Shown here one piece after another: positions 55,740-64,000 of a stretch of DNA of 64,000 nt. The notes under the pieces are model-generated. The model did not search any database. It was not told where the DNA came from and saw only the letters and a program-made list of their open reading frames with translations. Source of the stretch: Flaviflexus equikiangi (lineage in GTDB: Bacteria; Actinomycetota; Actinomycetes; Actinomycetales; Actinomycetaceae); assembly GCF_014069875.1 (NCBI RefSeq), contig NZ_CP059676.1, positions 1,302,001 to 1,366,000 on the forward strand, in the 5' to 3' direction. The position numbers and the translations under genes were made by a program. Positions within the stretch are counted from its first letter, which is position 1. Every line of letters begins with the position of its first letter.

Positions 55740-56444
55740 TCAGTTCGCGTCGTCGTATTCTGCCGGATTATCGAGCCGGTAGAGGTCCTCCGCGGTGACG
55801 AGGCGCGTCGCGACCGAATGCTCGACGAGCCTGGCACGACGGTTGACGGCAAGCTTTCCGGGGCCCCCGTGCAGGCCCCGCACACCGTATCGTGTCAGGC
55901 GTTCGCAGATGTGGTCGAGCTTGCGGTTGAAGCGGGTGATCGGCCATCCCAGCCTGTCGGCCGCCTGCTGGGAGGACGGGATGGAGGATGTGGTGCCCCG
56001 CCCCGTCAGGACGGGCTCCGCGAGCGCGAGGATGAGAAGGATCTGGGAGGGGGTGAGTTCGACGGGACCGATCGTCGTCTCTCCCGTCTCGTCGGTATCG
56101 GCGACGTGCGAGGGCAGGTAGGCGGGTTCGTCGTTGAAGATCGTCATCTCGTATGTTGTGGGGCCCGCCGTGAAGAGGAGAACCGTCTGCGGATAGACGA
56201 GGGGAAGCTTCGCGCCGGGGGCGAGATAGGCCTGGGTGGCACCATCGTTGTCCGCGAGCGTCGCCGACAGCCTCGAGCCTACGTTCTCGATCCAATACAT
56301 GCCATCGACGTTCGTGATCGTGAGGAAGCGCCGATGGAGGTAGGGGTTGTCGTCCAGTTCGAGGGGGCCGTCGCGTCCGATGAGAAAAGGCTCCGTCCCG
56401 TCCACCGTGTACCATTCGCCGACGAACTCGATTGACACAGTCAT
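55740..56444 (-). CDS. FHA-like domain protein with C-terminal helix-turn-helix
   Basis: A 234-residue cytosolic protein. Residues 1-105 look like an FHA domain (FLIGRDGPLEL, NPYLHRRFLTI, YWIENVGS), but the canonical Ser before the His motif is not present, so phospho-Thr binding may be altered. A C-terminal winged-helix-like part follows (LTPSQILLILALAEPVL, AADRLGWPITRFNRKLDHIC). It is ten bases after the PP2C gene, suggesting a phospho-signalling pair. No kinase gene is in the window. Confidence 0.7.
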   Translation of the reverse strand: MTVSIEFVGEWYTVDGTEPFLIGRDGPLELDDNPYLHRRFLTITNVDGMYWIENVGSRLSATLADNDGATQAYLAPGAKLPLVYPQTVLLFTAGPTTYEMTIFNDEPAYLPSHVADTDETGETTIGPVELTPSQILLILALAEPVLTGRGTTSSIPSSQQAADRLGWPITRFNRKLDHICERLTRYGVRGLHGGPGKLAVNRRARLVEHSVATRLVTAEDLYRLDNPAEYDDAN

Positions 56445-56454
56445 GGTCTGTCCT

Positions 56455-57192
56455 TCACTTCCGTTGTACAGCTCTCGCGAGGACGACGGTTGCGTTGTCG
56501 CGCCCGCCGGATTCGAGGGCGGCATCGACCAGTGCTTGCGCCGTGTCGGTCAATGTCTCGCCTTCGTACCTTCGCATAATGTCAGAAATTTCTTCGTGCG
56601 TCAGTTCGTCCGAGATGCCGTCAGAGCAGGCGATGAGGATGCGGGGGGTTGCCTCCACGTGTCGGAAGCTGGGTTCTGCCGAGACGGATGTGCCGATAGC
56701 GCGGGTCACGATGCTGCGGCGGGGATCGTAGCGTGCCTGCTCGCGCGAGATGATGCCAGCATCGATGAGTTCTTGGACGAGAGAATGATCGCGGGTGAGA
56801 CACTCGAGATCGCCGTTCTCGTAGGAGTACATGCGGGAATCCCCCACATGGAAGATCAGCCACGAGGGGGAAGCAGTCCCCTGACCGAGGACCGCACCGA
56901 CGACGGTCGTGCCGCATTCGGCGCCGCGATGGGATGATCGAGCGATCTTGTGGCCGGCGCGATTGATGGCACGCTTGAGCTCTGTTCGCACCTGTGCCGT
57001 GCGGTTCGGCATCCGCCTCTCGGCGAGAGCATCGATCATCGTGCGGGCCGCGAAGTCTCCCCGGGCTAGGCCTCCCATGCCATCCGCGACGGCGATCATG
57101 CGGCCCGAATCGAGGTAGCGGTCCTCCTGTTTCGTCCGCACCCGTCCCACGCTCGTCGCGTGTCCCGTCTCGACGCGGAGGCCCGCCGACAT
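56455..57192 (-). CDS. PP2C-family serine/threonine phosphatase
   Basis: Metal-dependent phosphatase of 245 residues. It has GHATSVGRVRTKQEDRYL, VADGMGGLARGDFAA, HVGDSRMYSY, ACSDGISDEL and GGRDNATVV, so the metal-binding Asp set is complete. The ATG at 57192 has GAGGAGA upstream; the open frame further upstream lies in the hydrolase gene. It probably reverses Ser/Thr kinase signalling; FHA partner downstream. Confidence 0.93.
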   Translation of the reverse strand: MSAGLRVETGHATSVGRVRTKQEDRYLDSGRMIAVADGMGGLARGDFAARTMIDALAERRMPNRTAQVRTELKRAINRAGHKIARSSHRGAECGTTVVGAVLGQGTASPSWLIFHVGDSRMYSYENGDLECLTRDHSLVQELIDAGIISREQARYDPRRSIVTRAIGTSVSAEPSFRHVEATPRILIACSDGISDELTHEEISDIMRRYEGETLTDTAQALVDAALESGGRDNATVVLARAVQRK

Positions 57193-57206
57193 CCTGCTTC
57201 TCCTCA

Positions 57207-58715
57207 TCATGTCAGTGCCGTCAGGAGCGATGGGTAGACGTTCCAGTAGGCCAGTGCGGCAAGGAGAGTGGTGAGACCGATGATCGAGGTGACGAGCACG
57301 ACGTGCGGGAACCCTGTCAGGGGCCGCGCCCGCCACCATGCGAAGCCGAGACGGACAACCATGCCCGCCGCGATCAGCGCAATGATCTGGCACGCGAACC
57401 AGCCGCCGCGGACGATCAGGGCGTCGCGCTGATAGGACAGTGCCAGTTCCGCGATCGAGATGAGGTACCACAGGAACGCCGCCCAGGCAGCGACGACGGA
57501 CACGCCGGCGGCGACGAGGGGTCGTGCTGTTCCCTTGAGGTCGAGGAGCGGGGCCTTCCGCACCGTGATCTGGCCGATGAGTCCGCTGAGGAAGCCCCCC
57601 AGTGTAAGGACGAGGCCGAGGACGAGAATAGCGACCGCCGCGGTCCCGGATGCGTACCAGCGGGGGGTTCCCGGCCGCTCGGCCGTGAAGTTCTGGACGG
57701 GTTGGGCACCTGCGATATGAGGGTCGGCAGATGCTGTCGCGGGGAGGCCGAGTATCCATCGCGAGAGGTCCCTGCCAGCATCGCTGGACAGCGTACGCGA
57801 ACCGCGCTCGAGCACTTTCAGCCCGTGGTCGGCATCCTTGTAGTAGCGCAGCGTGTAATTCGTGTTGCCGTTGACGGCAAGATCGTCGATGATCTGGTTC
57901 GCGCCCTGGATGACGGGCATGGAATAGTCTCCCGTCCCGTACATGATGAGCACGGGCTGGTTCATCTGCTGCTGGTAGGGGCTGACATCGAAGTCGATAT
58001 AGTCGAAGCCTCCCGGCAGCTCGCCGCCGATCAGGCGGGGAATGGCCTGGAGGAGCTGCTCGGGGACGCCGAGTTGGCGCAGGTACGTGTCCGCGGCAAG
58101 AGCGCCCTGGTGTCGGATCGGGAGAACCGGGGAGGATACGAGGACGACGAAGGCGACGTCCGGTTCGGCCGCGGCCACGATGGGAGCGACGAAAGCTCCC
58201 TCGGACTCCCCGTAGACACCGACCTGGTTGGGGTTGATGCCCTCCACCTGCGTCAGCCACTGCCACTGCTCACGATAAGCATCGGCAAGGTCCGCGTAGT
58301 CGCGTGCGGTCGTCGAGTACCTGTCGAGCGGCTTGTCACCCACGAGGGTGGTGATGCCGGAGCTGGCCAGGAGCGTCGCGTGCTGGGAGAACGCGGTATG
58401 CAGATAGGTTCCCGTTCCGTGCATGAACACCACGGCGGGACCATCCCCGTCGCGTCCGACAGGGGTGCGAAGCGTCGCGTTGAGGACTTCCCCCGACGCG
58501 GTCTCGATGCTGACCACTTCTTTCTTCACGTCGTACGTGTGCGGCGGGGTCGTCTGGACGGAGGAACCGATCGACGTGTCGGACGTGGCGGGAATGATCT
58601 GGTTGAGATAGGGATCGGGAGACCATCCGGGACCGGCGATCGTCCCCCACATGCCGAGGATGAGGATGACGATGGTGGTGACGATGAGTCTCGGATGCCT
58701 CACCTCCCTGGGCAC
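57207..58715 (-). CDS. Membrane-anchored alpha/beta hydrolase
   Basis: A 502-residue protein. One N-terminal membrane segment (LIVTTIVILILGMWG), an extracellular alpha/beta-hydrolase domain (about 60-360) with VVFMHGTGTYLH, the nucleophile elbow GVYGESEGAFV, an Asp and the His in DADHGLKV, then four to five C-terminal membrane helices. The GTG at 58715 overlaps the last base of the era TAG; a GTG at 58703 is possible. Substrate unknown; probable esterase or peptidase acting outside the membrane. Confidence 0.82.
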   Translation of the reverse strand: MPREVRHPRLIVTTIVILILGMWGTIAGPGWSPDPYLNQIIPATSDTSIGSSVQTTPPHTYDVKKEVVSIETASGEVLNATLRTPVGRDGDGPAVVFMHGTGTYLHTAFSQHATLLASSGITTLVGDKPLDRYSTTARDYADLADAYREQWQWLTQVEGINPNQVGVYGESEGAFVAPIVAAAEPDVAFVVLVSSPVLPIRHQGALAADTYLRQLGVPEQLLQAIPRLIGGELPGGFDYIDFDVSPYQQQMNQPVLIMYGTGDYSMPVIQGANQIIDDLAVNGNTNYTLRYYKDADHGLKVLERGSRTLSSDAGRDLSRWILGLPATASADPHIAGAQPVQNFTAERPGTPRWYASGTAAVAILVLGLVLTLGGFLSGLIGQITVRKAPLLDLKGTARPLVAAGVSVVAAWAAFLWYLISIAELALSYQRDALIVRGGWFACQIIALIAAGMVVRLGFAWWRARPLTGFPHVVLVTSIIGLTTLLAALAYWNVYPSLLTALT

Positions 58716-59614
58716 TAGAAGCCTAGGCGGCGCAGAAGCTTCGGATCTCGCTGCCACTCTTTCGCAACCCTCACGTGAATATCGAGATAGACGCGGCATG
58801 CCAGCATCCGTTCGATCTCTGCCCGTGCGGCCTGCCCGACCTCCTTCAGGCGGGCGCCTTTCGCGCCGATGACGATGCCCTTCTGGGAATCCCTCTCGAC
58901 ATAGAGGTCGGCGTGGATATCGACAAGCGGTGGACGCGTGTCGCCCTTGCGCTGGGGACGCTCGTTCATCTCCTCCACGAGGACGGCGATCGAGTGCGGC
59001 AGTTCATCGCGCACCCCTTCGAGCGCCGCTTCGCGGATCAGCTCGGCGACGACGAGTCTCTCCGGCTCGTCGATCGATTCGCCCTCCGGGTACAGGATCG
59101 GGGATTCCATCATGAGGGACACGAGGAGATCCGCCAGGTAGTCGACGTTGTCCCCCGCGGTTGCCGAGACTGGCACGATCTCCGTGAAGTCGGCGAACTG
59201 AGACACCTCGATGAGATGGTTGGCGAGCTGCTCCTTCGTCACAAGGTCGGACTTCGTGACGATCGCGATGACGGGGGTGCGGGAGTTCGCGATCTCTCCC
59301 AGCAGATAGCTGTCTCCGGGGCCGAGCTTCTCGTTCGCCGGCAGGCAGAGCGCGACGAGATCGACGTCCCCGAGTGTCTGGCGGACGAGATTGTTGAGGC
59401 GTTCGCCGAGGAGCGTCCGCGGCCTGTGCATGCCGGGCGTGTCCACGAGGATGACCTGGCCGCCCTCCCGGTTGACGATTCCGCGGATCACGCGGCGCGT
59501 CGTCTGGGGGCGTGCCGATGTGATGGCAACCTTTTCTCCCACCAGGGCGTTGGTGAGAGTGGACTTGCCCGCATTGGGCCGTCCGACAAGGCTGACGAAG
59601 CCTGCTCGTGTCAT
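58715..59614 (-). CDS. era: GTPase Era
   Basis: Small-subunit ribosome assembly GTPase, 299 residues. G1 GRPNAGKST, G2 region TTRRVIRGI, G3 DTPGM, G4 TKSD, and a C-terminal KH domain with VIGAKGARLKEVG. The ATG overlaps the CorC-type gene stop (ATGA). The ybeY-corC-era order is common in bacteria. Confidence 0.97.
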   Translation of the reverse strand: MTRAGFVSLVGRPNAGKSTLTNALVGEKVAITSARPQTTRRVIRGIVNREGGQVILVDTPGMHRPRTLLGERLNNLVRQTLGDVDLVALCLPANEKLGPGDSYLLGEIANSRTPVIAIVTKSDLVTKEQLANHLIEVSQFADFTEIVPVSATAGDNVDYLADLLVSLMMESPILYPEGESIDEPERLVVAELIREAALEGVRDELPHSIAVLVEEMNERPQRKGDTRPPLVDIHADLYVERDSQKGIVIGAKGARLKEVGQAARAEIERMLACRVYLDIHVRVAKEWQRDPKLLRRLGF

Positions 59615-60846
59615 TGTTCCTCCAAGCTCGCGATCAGGGTCGCGAGACGTTTGCGTCGTCCCTCGAAACGTTCCGCAACGAGGTGCAGGCCCAGGATATC
59701 GGTCTCGGAGCCAAGAATTGGTATCTGGCCGAGTCCCTTCGTGAGCAGGCCGCCCGCCGTGTCCACATCTTCGTCCTCGATCTCCAGGCCGAACAGGTCA
59801 CCCAGTTCGTCAATCGGGAGGCGTGCAGGAACCCGGTATCGGCCCTCGTCAAGCATTTCCACCTCGGGGGCGGCATGATCGTGTTCGTCCACCATCTCAC
59901 CGACAAGCTCCTCCAGAAGGTCCTCGATCGTGACGAGTCCCGCAATGCCGCCATACTCGTCGACAACGAGCGCCATGTGGAAGTACTTCGCCTGCATGTC
60001 GTGCAGAACATCGTCGACCGGCTTCATCTCCGGGACGAAGACCGCTTCCCGCATGACGTCCTTGACGGTCAGATCGTCCGTGTCGAGCCTGTGATGGATG
60101 CGGCGGACGATGTCTTTCGAGTAGACGATCCCCGCAACATCATCGACCGTGTCGCCGACGACGGGGATACGGGAATAGCCGGAGCGCACGAAAAGGCTCT
60201 GAGCATCATCCAGGCCGACATCCTCGTGCACCGTGATCATGTCGGTGCGCGGAACCATGACCTCACGGACCATCGTGTCCCTCATGTCGAACACGGACTG
60301 GAGGAGGATGCGCTCCTCGTCCTCCAGTTCATCCGATTCAGCCATGCGCTCCACCATGACGGCAAGATCGTCATCGCCTCGCTCCTCATCGTCACGCTTG
60401 ACGAACGGCGCGAACATGGATGTCAGCCAGGAGAGCGGCAGGGCTGTTGCTGTCAGCACCTGGACGGGATAGCGATACCCGACACGGCGCGGAGAGACGA
60501 GGCCCAGCAGGAGGGAGAGGATGATCGCGACAAGAAGCGCGCCCAGGACGACCTGCCACCAGGCACCGAGGAAGTCGGCGAGAAGGAGGGCGATGCCGGC
60601 GCCTGCCAGCATCTCCGCAACCGTGCGCAGGGTTGCGAGACCCGAGCGCGCGGCCGTCTTCGATGCGACGATGGCAGCGATCTTCGCCGCACCCTTCCGC
60701 CCGCTCCCCATGGCTTCCGCCGCTTCCGTCCGGGTGATCCGCAGGAGTGCCGAATCGGCCATGGTTGCCGCGGCAGCGATGATCGTGAGGACGAGAATGG
60801 TGATAACGAGGGGCCCTTCGGGCACCTCATCGATCATGGGGATCAT
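59611..60846 (-). CDS. CorC/HlyC-family membrane protein upstream of era
   Basis: A 411-residue paralogue of the protein at 14926-16287, in the conserved spot between ybeY and era. The DUF21 membrane part is shorter and more divergent ([20 protein letters not shown]). The CBS pair holds [11 protein letters not shown] and [20 protein letters not shown], and the C-terminal CorC_HlyC domain follows [20 protein letters not shown]. Both ends overlap neighbours by four bases. Confidence 0.92.
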   Translation of the reverse strand: MIPMIDEVPEGPLVITILVLTIIAAAATMADSALLRITRTEAAEAMGSGRKGAAKIAAIVASKTAARSGLATLRTVAEMLAGAGIALLLADFLGAWWQVVLGALLVAIILSLLLGLVSPRRVGYRYPVQVLTATALPLSWLTSMFAPFVKRDDEERGDDDLAVMVERMAESDELEDEERILLQSVFDMRDTMVREVMVPRTDMITVHEDVGLDDAQSLFVRSGYSRIPVVGDTVDDVAGIVYSKDIVRRIHHRLDTDDLTVKDVMREAVFVPEMKPVDDVLHDMQAKYFHMALVVDEYGGIAGLVTIEDLLEELVGEMVDEHDHAAPEVEMLDEGRYRVPARLPIDELGDLFGLEIEDEDVDTAGGLLTKGLGQIPILGSETDILGLHLVAERFEGRRKRLATLIASLEEQ

Positions 60847-61301
60847 GTGCGTGTCGCGAGGAAGCCGAGCAGCAGCGTGCGCTGCAGCCCGAACATTTCG
60901 CGTTCCTCCTCCGGTGTCGCATGGTCATAGCCGAGGACGTGCAGGATGCCGTGGGTGACGAGAAGGAGGATCTCCTCGATCGTCGCATGGCCCGCCGTCA
61001 ATGCCTGCTTCGCGGCGACCGTCGGGCAGACGACAACATCGCCGAGCAGTCCCTCGGCCGGCTCGTGGCCCGGCGGCGGGGGACGCACCTCGTCCATGGG
61101 GAAGGACAAGACGTCGGTCGGGCCCTCCTCATCCATCCACTTCACGTGGAGATCCGACATGACAGCTTCGTCGACGAGCATGACGGACAGGTCGGAGCCT
61201 GGATGGATCCTCATCTCTGCCAGCACATAGCGCGCCAGTTCGACGATCTCTTCGCCGTCTATCGTCGGTTCGAAACCCGACTCGTCTGCGTACTCGATCA
61301 A
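60843..61301 (-). CDS. ybeY: Endoribonuclease YbeY
   Basis: Zinc endoribonuclease for 16S rRNA 3' maturation and ribosome quality control, 152 residues. The motif THGILHVLGYDHATPEEEREM holds three zinc His. The start is TTG at 61301 (LIEYADES), six bases after GAGGAG and overlapping the phoH TGA (TTGA); this fits better than the GTG/ATG options in the upstream open frame. Confidence 0.95.
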   Translation of the reverse strand: MIEYADESGFEPTIDGEEIVELARYVLAEMRIHPGSDLSVMLVDEAVMSDLHVKWMDEEGPTDVLSFPMDEVRPPPPGHEPAEGLLGDVVVCPTVAAKQALTAGHATIEEILLLVTHGILHVLGYDHATPEEEREMFGLQRTLLLGFLATRT

Positions 61302-62284
61302 CGCCGTCTCCTCGTCCGATTGTCTGTGTCGGGATGATCGGCACCCCACCGTTCGTAAGCATCGATGATCTCACCGACGAGCCGATGCCGGACAACGTCG
61401 GCACTCGTCAGCTCGACAAAGGTCAACGCTTCGATGTTTGTCAGAATCCGGCGGACGACACGCAGGCCCGACTGTGTCCCGCCCGGCAGATCGACCTGGG
61501 TCACGTCACCCGTGATCACGGCTTTGGAGCCGAATCCGAGACGGGTGAGGAACATCTTCATCTGCTCCGGCGTCGTATTCTGCGCCTCATCGAGGATGAT
61601 GAACGCATCGTTGAGAGTGCGCCCCCGCATGTACGCAAGGGGTGCGACCTCGATCGTGCCGGCCGCGATCAGCTTCGGGATCGCCTCCGCGTCAAGCATG
61701 TCGTGGAGTGCGTCATAGAGGGGACGCAGGTAGGGGTCGATCTTGTCTGTCAAGGATCCCGGGAGGAAGCCCAACGACTCCCCCGCTTCCACAGCGGGCC
61801 TCGTGAGGACGATCCTCGACACCTCGCGCCGCTGCAGCGCGACAACGGCCTTCGCCATCGCGAGATAGGTCTTGCCCGTGCCGGCCGGACCGATGCCGAA
61901 CACGACAGTGTTCTCGTCGATCGCATCGACATACTGCTTCTGGCCCACGGTCTTCGGGCGGATGGTCTTGCCCCGGTTGGAGAGAATGTCGGTCGTCAGG
62001 ACGTCGCTCGCCGCGGCCAGCCCATCCTTCGTGATCTTGATGGCGCGCTGGACAGAATCGACGCTGAGAGCCGTACCGCCCCGGACGACGTCGATGAGTT
62101 CGCTGATGAGCGAGGCGGCAAGGGAGACCGGCCCCTCGTCGCCGCTCACCGTGATCTCACGCTCGCGCACGTGGATGACGGCAGGGGCGAGACCTGTCTC
62201 GAGAGCACGAAGGACCTCGTCCCTGTGCCCGAGAAGATTGATGAGCGGAACATCGCTCGGGACAGTGAGAACCTGTGTCGTCAC
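61298..62284 (-). CDS. phoH: PhoH-like ATPase
   Basis: P-loop ATPase of 328 residues (YbeZ type) often encoded with YbeY. Walker A GPAGTGKTYLA near residue 133 and Walker B FIILDEAQN are visible. GTG start at 62284 with AAGGAAGG upstream. It overlaps ybeY by four bases. Confidence 0.95.
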   Translation of the reverse strand: MTTQVLTVPSDVPLINLLGHRDEVLRALETGLAPAVIHVREREITVSGDEGPVSLAASLISELIDVVRGGTALSVDSVQRAIKITKDGLAAASDVLTTDILSNRGKTIRPKTVGQKQYVDAIDENTVVFGIGPAGTGKTYLAMAKAVVALQRREVSRIVLTRPAVEAGESLGFLPGSLTDKIDPYLRPLYDALHDMLDAEAIPKLIAAGTIEVAPLAYMRGRTLNDAFIILDEAQNTTPEQMKMFLTRLGFGSKAVITGDVTQVDLPGGTQSGLRVVRRILTNIEALTFVELTSADVVRHRLVGEIIDAYERWGADHPDTDNRTRRRR

Positions 62285-62311
62285 GGTGTGCCTTCCTTGT
62301 CTGGCGTCATT

Positions 62312-63052
62312 CTAGCGCCACGTCCCGCTGATCACCTGGAGGATAGTCGCAGCAACCGTACCCGCGGTACCTGATCGCAGGACGGAGTTGCCGAGGAGGA
62401 CGGGCTCTCCCCCAGCCGCCACGAGGCCAGCCAGCTCCTCCTCGGAGATGCCGCCCTCGGGGCCGACAATGATCCAGAGCGGTCCAGGGACGCCGACTGT
62501 CACGGAGGACAGGGTGGAGGTTGCCGTCTCGTGGCAGATGAAGACCCGTCCGCCCGCCTGTGTCACCGACCGGGCCCGGTCGTTCAGCTGCCTCGACGTG
62601 ACGACATCGCTGACGCCGGGAAGGAATGCCTGGCGGGACTGCTTCATGGCCGAGAGGGCCACGTGGCGCCATTTCGCTGCGCCCTTCTCGCCCTTCGGCC
62701 CCGACCATCGAACAATCGACCGATCAGCCTGCCACGGGACGATACCGGCGACACCCACCTCGACCGCCGATTCGATCGCGGCTTCGTCCCGCCCGCCCTT
62801 GGCGAGAGCCTGGACGAGGGTGATGGGATGCTCCGGCCGAGGATCGACCCTGCGGCCGATGATGGTCCCGCGCAGCGATGACGGTGACACGCCCGTGACC
62901 TCGACAGTCACCCTGCCACCATCGCCGTCGACAAGGTCGATCCGTTCGCCGACGGTCGTGCGCTTGACGTGGGCGTGGCGGGCCTCCTCGCCGAGGAGCT
63001 CCACCTCACCGCCGTCCGGCAGATCTGCGCAGTAGTAGACGGGAAGGGTCAC
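62312..63052 (-). CDS. rsmE: 16S rRNA m3U1498 methyltransferase
   Basis: SPOUT methyltransferase of 246 residues. An N-terminal PUA-like part (EEARHAHVKRTTVGERIDL) precedes the knot domain with WIIVGPEGGISEEEL and LLGNSVLRSGTAG; the last motif varies from the usual LGPRILRTETA. The GTG at 63052 overlaps the dnaJ TGA, and phoH follows 27 bases later. Confidence 0.93.
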   Translation of the reverse strand: MTLPVYYCADLPDGGEVELLGEEARHAHVKRTTVGERIDLVDGDGGRVTVEVTGVSPSSLRGTIIGRRVDPRPEHPITLVQALAKGGRDEAAIESAVEVGVAGIVPWQADRSIVRWSGPKGEKGAAKWRHVALSAMKQSRQAFLPGVSDVVTSRQLNDRARSVTQAGGRVFICHETATSTLSSVTVGVPGPLWIIVGPEGGISEEELAGLVAAGGEPVLLGNSVLRSGTAGTVAATILQVISGTWR

Positions 63053-64000
63053 AGGAAGCGGTCCTTGAACCGGGTGAAGACCGATGCGCTCTCAGACATG
63101 AGCTTCGCATCCGGCTGGGTCTCCCCGCGGACCTCGGCAAGCTCGCGCAGCAGCTCTTTCTCCCGCGCGGAGAGCTTCGTGGGTGTCTGGACGTGAAGAT
63201 TGATGACAAGGTCTCCGCGGTCGTGCCGGTGGAGACGACCGACGCCCTTGCCCCGTACCCGCAGCGATACCCCGCTCGAGGTGCCGGGCTCGATCGTCAG
63301 CTCCTCCGGACCGTCGAACGATTCGATCGTCACAGTCGTTCCCAGGGCCGCGGCCGTCATCGGCACCTGGAGGTCGCAGACAAGATCGTCGCCCTGCCGT
63401 GTGAACTGCTCGTGGTCGGCGACATGGACCTCGATGAACAGGTCGCCCTGGGGGCCACCTGCTGGACCAACCTCGCCCTTGCCGGACATGCGGATCCGCA
63501 TGCCGTCTTCGATGCCGGCGGGGATGCGGACGGACAGTGTCTGCTGAGCCCTGACCCGGCCCTCGCCAGCGCAGTCGAGGCAGGGATCTGTGATGACGGT
63601 GCCGTGGCCCTGGCAGACTCCGCACGACGTTGTCGACATGACTTGGCCAAGGAACGAGTTCGTCACCTTCCGCACCGAACCCGACCCGCCACACGCCGTA
63701 CACGTCTGCGGCCCGGACCCTTCACGGGTACACGAACCCTGACATGTCGTACATCGCACGGCCGTCTCGACCGTGATGTCCGTATCGAGTCCGAACACGG
63801 CGTCCCTGAGCTCGATCTCGATGGGCACGAGTGCGTCTTGGCCGCGCCGGCCGCGCGGCACGGGACCGCGTGCGGCGGTCGCGCCGCCGAAGAACGTGTC
63901 GAAGATGTCCTGGAAGGAACCCCCGAAACCACCGGGAGCCCCGCCATTGCGCACGGCAGACTCCCCTCCCATGTCGTACAGGCGTCTCTTCTCCTCGTTG
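63049..64000 (-). CDS. dnaJ: Chaperone DnaJ, 5' part missing
   Basis: Hsp40 co-chaperone. The window holds the end of the J domain (EEKRRLYDMGGE), a Gly/Phe-rich stretch (GGFGGSFQDIFDTFFGG), four zinc-binding repeats (CTTCQG, CTACGG, CGVCQG, CLDCAG) and the C-terminal substrate-binding domains. The N-terminal HPD part lies beyond the right edge. The overlap with rsmE is the common hrcA-dnaJ-rsmE arrangement, and a shorter linker suggests a DnaJ2-type protein. Confidence 0.95.
   Translation of the reverse strand, partial: NEEKRRLYDMGGESAVRNGGAPGGFGGSFQDIFDTFFGGATAARGPVPRGRRGQDALVPIEIELRDAVFGLDTDITVETAVRCTTCQGSCTREGSGPQTCTACGGSGSVRKVTNSFLGQVMSTTSCGVCQGHGTVITDPCLDCAGEGRVRAQQTLSVRIPAGIEDGMRIRMSGKGEVGPAGGPQGDLFIEVHVADHEQFTRQGDDLVCDLQVPMTAAALGTTVTIESFDGPEELTIEPGTSSGVSLRVRGKGVGRLHRHDRGDLVINLHVQTPTKLSAREKELLRELAEVRGETQPDAKLMSESASVFTRFKDRFL

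Overview
The window is a GC-rich actinobacterial chromosome segment. The signs are GTG and TTG starts, long chains of genes overlapping by four bases, a PriA-like HisA, a Cgl0159-type protein in the inositol cluster, and SseB-like and FHA/PP2C genes beside housekeeping genes. The gene set suggests an Actinomyces-like or related lineage, but I cannot name a genus. I see no rRNA, tRNA, CRISPR array, insertion sequence or phage gene. It reads as core chromosome with one catabolic island.

Layout. 1-13.2 kb: arginine biosynthesis, argCJBDRG on the minus strand and a divergent argH/argF pair. Between them sit an MFS permease gene, a PNPOx-like gene and a secreted 5'-nucleotidase gene; a partial 3-methyladenine DNA glycosylase gene lies at the left edge. 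13.3-16.9 kb: AhpD-like protein, quinone oxidoreductase, CorC-type membrane protein, YbaK-like deacylase. 16.9-23.2 kb: a minus-strand operon pheS-pheT-glutamine amidotransferase-YbdK ligase-SDR. 23.4 kb: csbD.

23.7-39.7 kb: a myo-inositol catabolism island. It holds a sugar porter (iolT-like), a Zn alcohol dehydrogenase, a TauE/SafE permease, iolA, an iolC-aldolase-iolB-iolD operon, a GntR regulator, and a transaldolase-like gene, iolG, iolE and iolJ. A repeated 14-bp operator (core TGT-N4-ACA, best form TTTGT-N4-ACAAA) occurs at seven places in front of these units and ties them into one probable GntR/IolR regulon. The proposed flow is uptake by IolT, oxidation by IolG, dehydration by IolE, ring opening by IolD, isomerisation by IolB, phosphorylation by IolC, aldol cleavage by an IolJ-type enzyme, and IolA for malonate semialdehyde. 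An unrelated small membrane-protein gene (25909-26142) with its own promoter, 5' hairpin and terminator lies inside the island.

39.8-43.8 kb: OYE-type flavin oxidoreductase, SGNH hydrolase, a SpoU methyltransferase and infC-rpmI-rplT. 44.0-53.8 kb: hisC-hisB-unknown-hisH-hisA-sseB, a tandem universal stress protein, an orphan phosphoribosyltransferase-like protein, a secreted unknown, and recO-uppS-hisD. 53.8-55.7 kb: leuA with a short leader peptide carrying three consecutive Leu codons. 55.7-64 kb: a nine-gene minus-strand run dnaJ-rsmE-phoH-ybeY-corC-era-alpha/beta hydrolase-PP2C-FHA, cut by the right edge inside dnaJ.

Several genes (argC, argF, hisC, recO, the leuA leader) have a TAnnnT -10 element only six or seven bases before the start codon and no good ribosome binding site, which suggests leaderless mRNAs. 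Coordinates follow the start codons I consider most likely; uncertain ones are flagged.
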